From the NCBI RefSeq assembly GCF_040869045.1, contig NC_090319.1:373255601-373319600 (forward strand): a DNA stretch of 64,000 bases, written 5' to 3'. Position 1 is the stretch's first letter, and each line of letters opens with the position of its first letter. The notes beneath the pieces are model-generated. The model made no database searches and was not told the origin of the DNA. It saw only the letters and a list, made by a program, of their open reading frames with translations. This document shows positions 63,171 through 64,000 of this stretch, piece after piece. This DNA comes from Eurosta solidaginis (taxonomy: Eukaryota > Arthropoda > Insecta > Diptera > Tephritidae). The translations under genes and the position numbers were made by a program.

Positions 63171-64000
63171 AATAATTTCAGAAATTTCGTTGCTGCTGGC
63201 AACACTTCGCTCTGTCTTACCATAAACTATCGACATATTCACAAATAAATTGCTATCCAGGTTATCCTACCGGATGCCTAGGAAATACCTGATTAGAAGT
63301 AGTATAGGGAAGCGTTTGAAGGAAAATGTGAAGAGGTGTTGATCGTCATCTATAGGCACTTGTCCTGCGGCAGAGTGAGTTGGACTTGTATAAGGTAAAA
63401 TCATATTTGCTTAAGCATCTTTAAATAGTGACGCACGATTTGGTTCAACTGCGTAGCTATTTGGCTCATACATGGCACCTCGTGGTAACAATAAGTAAAA
63501 TAATATCATTAGGACAAGATAAAGAGCGATACTGACAGTAAAATTATTCAAGTGCAAGACCATGAATAGTATGAAGAAAATCGGGAAGATTTACTGAAGG
63601 ATGAAAGGAATGAGGAAATTAAGTTGGCCGTTTAATGTAAACTGGAAATACGCAGAAGGGTAAGAATATAAGACAGGGAGAAAGAGTGAGATAGAGGAGG
63701 GCAATGTAGATATATAGAAAAAGTCGGAACAAAATTTGTTCGGTTTAAACAGAAGGCTGGAAGTATTGCTTATTTCTCTAAACTTTTGAAGGTTAGGCCA
63801 AAACTGTTTAAAATAAAGATCCTATAAGTCAAAGACTCCGTTTTCCTATCAGGCAAAAAAAATAAGCTCTGGTTTTTTAAATCATAGTTGCTGTAACACC
63901 TCTGCAGCAGAGCTGTAAAAGTGTGCAATCATTTGAAATTTTAAATCATTGATTTAAAAATGCTCTTTCTTCATTCTTTCATTCCTTGTTAAGTAATTTG
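63171..64000. other. Unassigned intergenic DNA
   Basis: No gene, RNA or shared repeat recognised to the window end. Confidence 0.4.

Overview
ORGANISM AND CHARACTER. This is nuclear DNA of a higher fly, most likely a tephritid fruit fly or close relative. The evidence is one clear Osiris-family gene (an insect-specific family), (GTCY)n-bearing 'mini-me'/Helentron-like elements known from dipterans, several tRNA-derived SINEs, many decayed non-LTR retrotransposons and fly-type core-promoter motifs. The species call is inference from repeat types recalled from memory. The window is AT-rich and almost free of host genes; more than half is recognisable repeat or transposon debris. LAYOUT. 0.4-1.6 kb: a degenerate ATCGAT-rich array (repeat family E; more copies near 24, 26.8, 31.5 and 41.5 kb). 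2.0-5.3 kb: a broken non-LTR retrotransposon on the minus strand (family C: endonuclease, partial RT, RNase H, zinc knuckle). 6.9-9.2 kb: a fold-back element, a SINE and a short degenerate array. 10.4-11.0 kb: two RT relics. 12.5-13.6 kb: a GCTGAAT-rich tract. 14.0-16.8 kb: a small inverted-repeat element and a strongly strand-asymmetric GAGTGAAA tract. 18.08-18.95 kb: the Osiris gene (minus strand) with a candidate TATA/Inr promoter near 19.34-19.38 kb. 20.7-22.3 kb: nested non-LTR fragments (families A and B) and a 3' end with a perfect hairpin (family D). 22.9-31.7 kb: SINEs, a T-rich array, a complete Helentron-like element, an inverted SINE dimer, a family A retrotransposon end and fold-backs. 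32.6-33.7 kb: an RT relic followed by a 750-bp AAAAT array. 36.2-41.1 kb: SINEs and plus-strand retrotransposon relics. 42.8-47.8 kb: a degenerate array, a 2.3-kb Helentron-like element with a 129-bp tandem repeat, then Helitron ends around a large fold-back. 48-50.5 kb: a SINE and a broken Ty3/gypsy-like element. 50.7-52.1 kb: a TTTGATTTGAAAAAGTTT array. 52.4-53.4 kb: a minus-strand non-LTR relic. 54.9-56.1 kb: a 1.2-kb TTTACC array with an embedded spacer unit. 56.5-63.2 kb: family A tail, more Helentron-like ends, an RNase H relic, two inverted-repeat families and a SINE with a target-site duplication. HOW IT FITS TOGETHER. Only the Osiris gene looks functional as a host gene (small secreted/membrane protein of cuticle-forming epithelia). 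No retrotransposon here looks autonomous: each has lost reading frame, catalytic residues or whole domains. The most notable structure is in the repeats: several unrelated repeat bodies share the same tail hairpin and TTACTTGTT end; three arrays with different sequences all space A-tracts about 18-22 bp apart; and several elements exist as near-perfect inverted pairs. LIMITS. Boundaries of degenerate repeats are approximate (tens of bases). All family assignments are by eye, with no database search.
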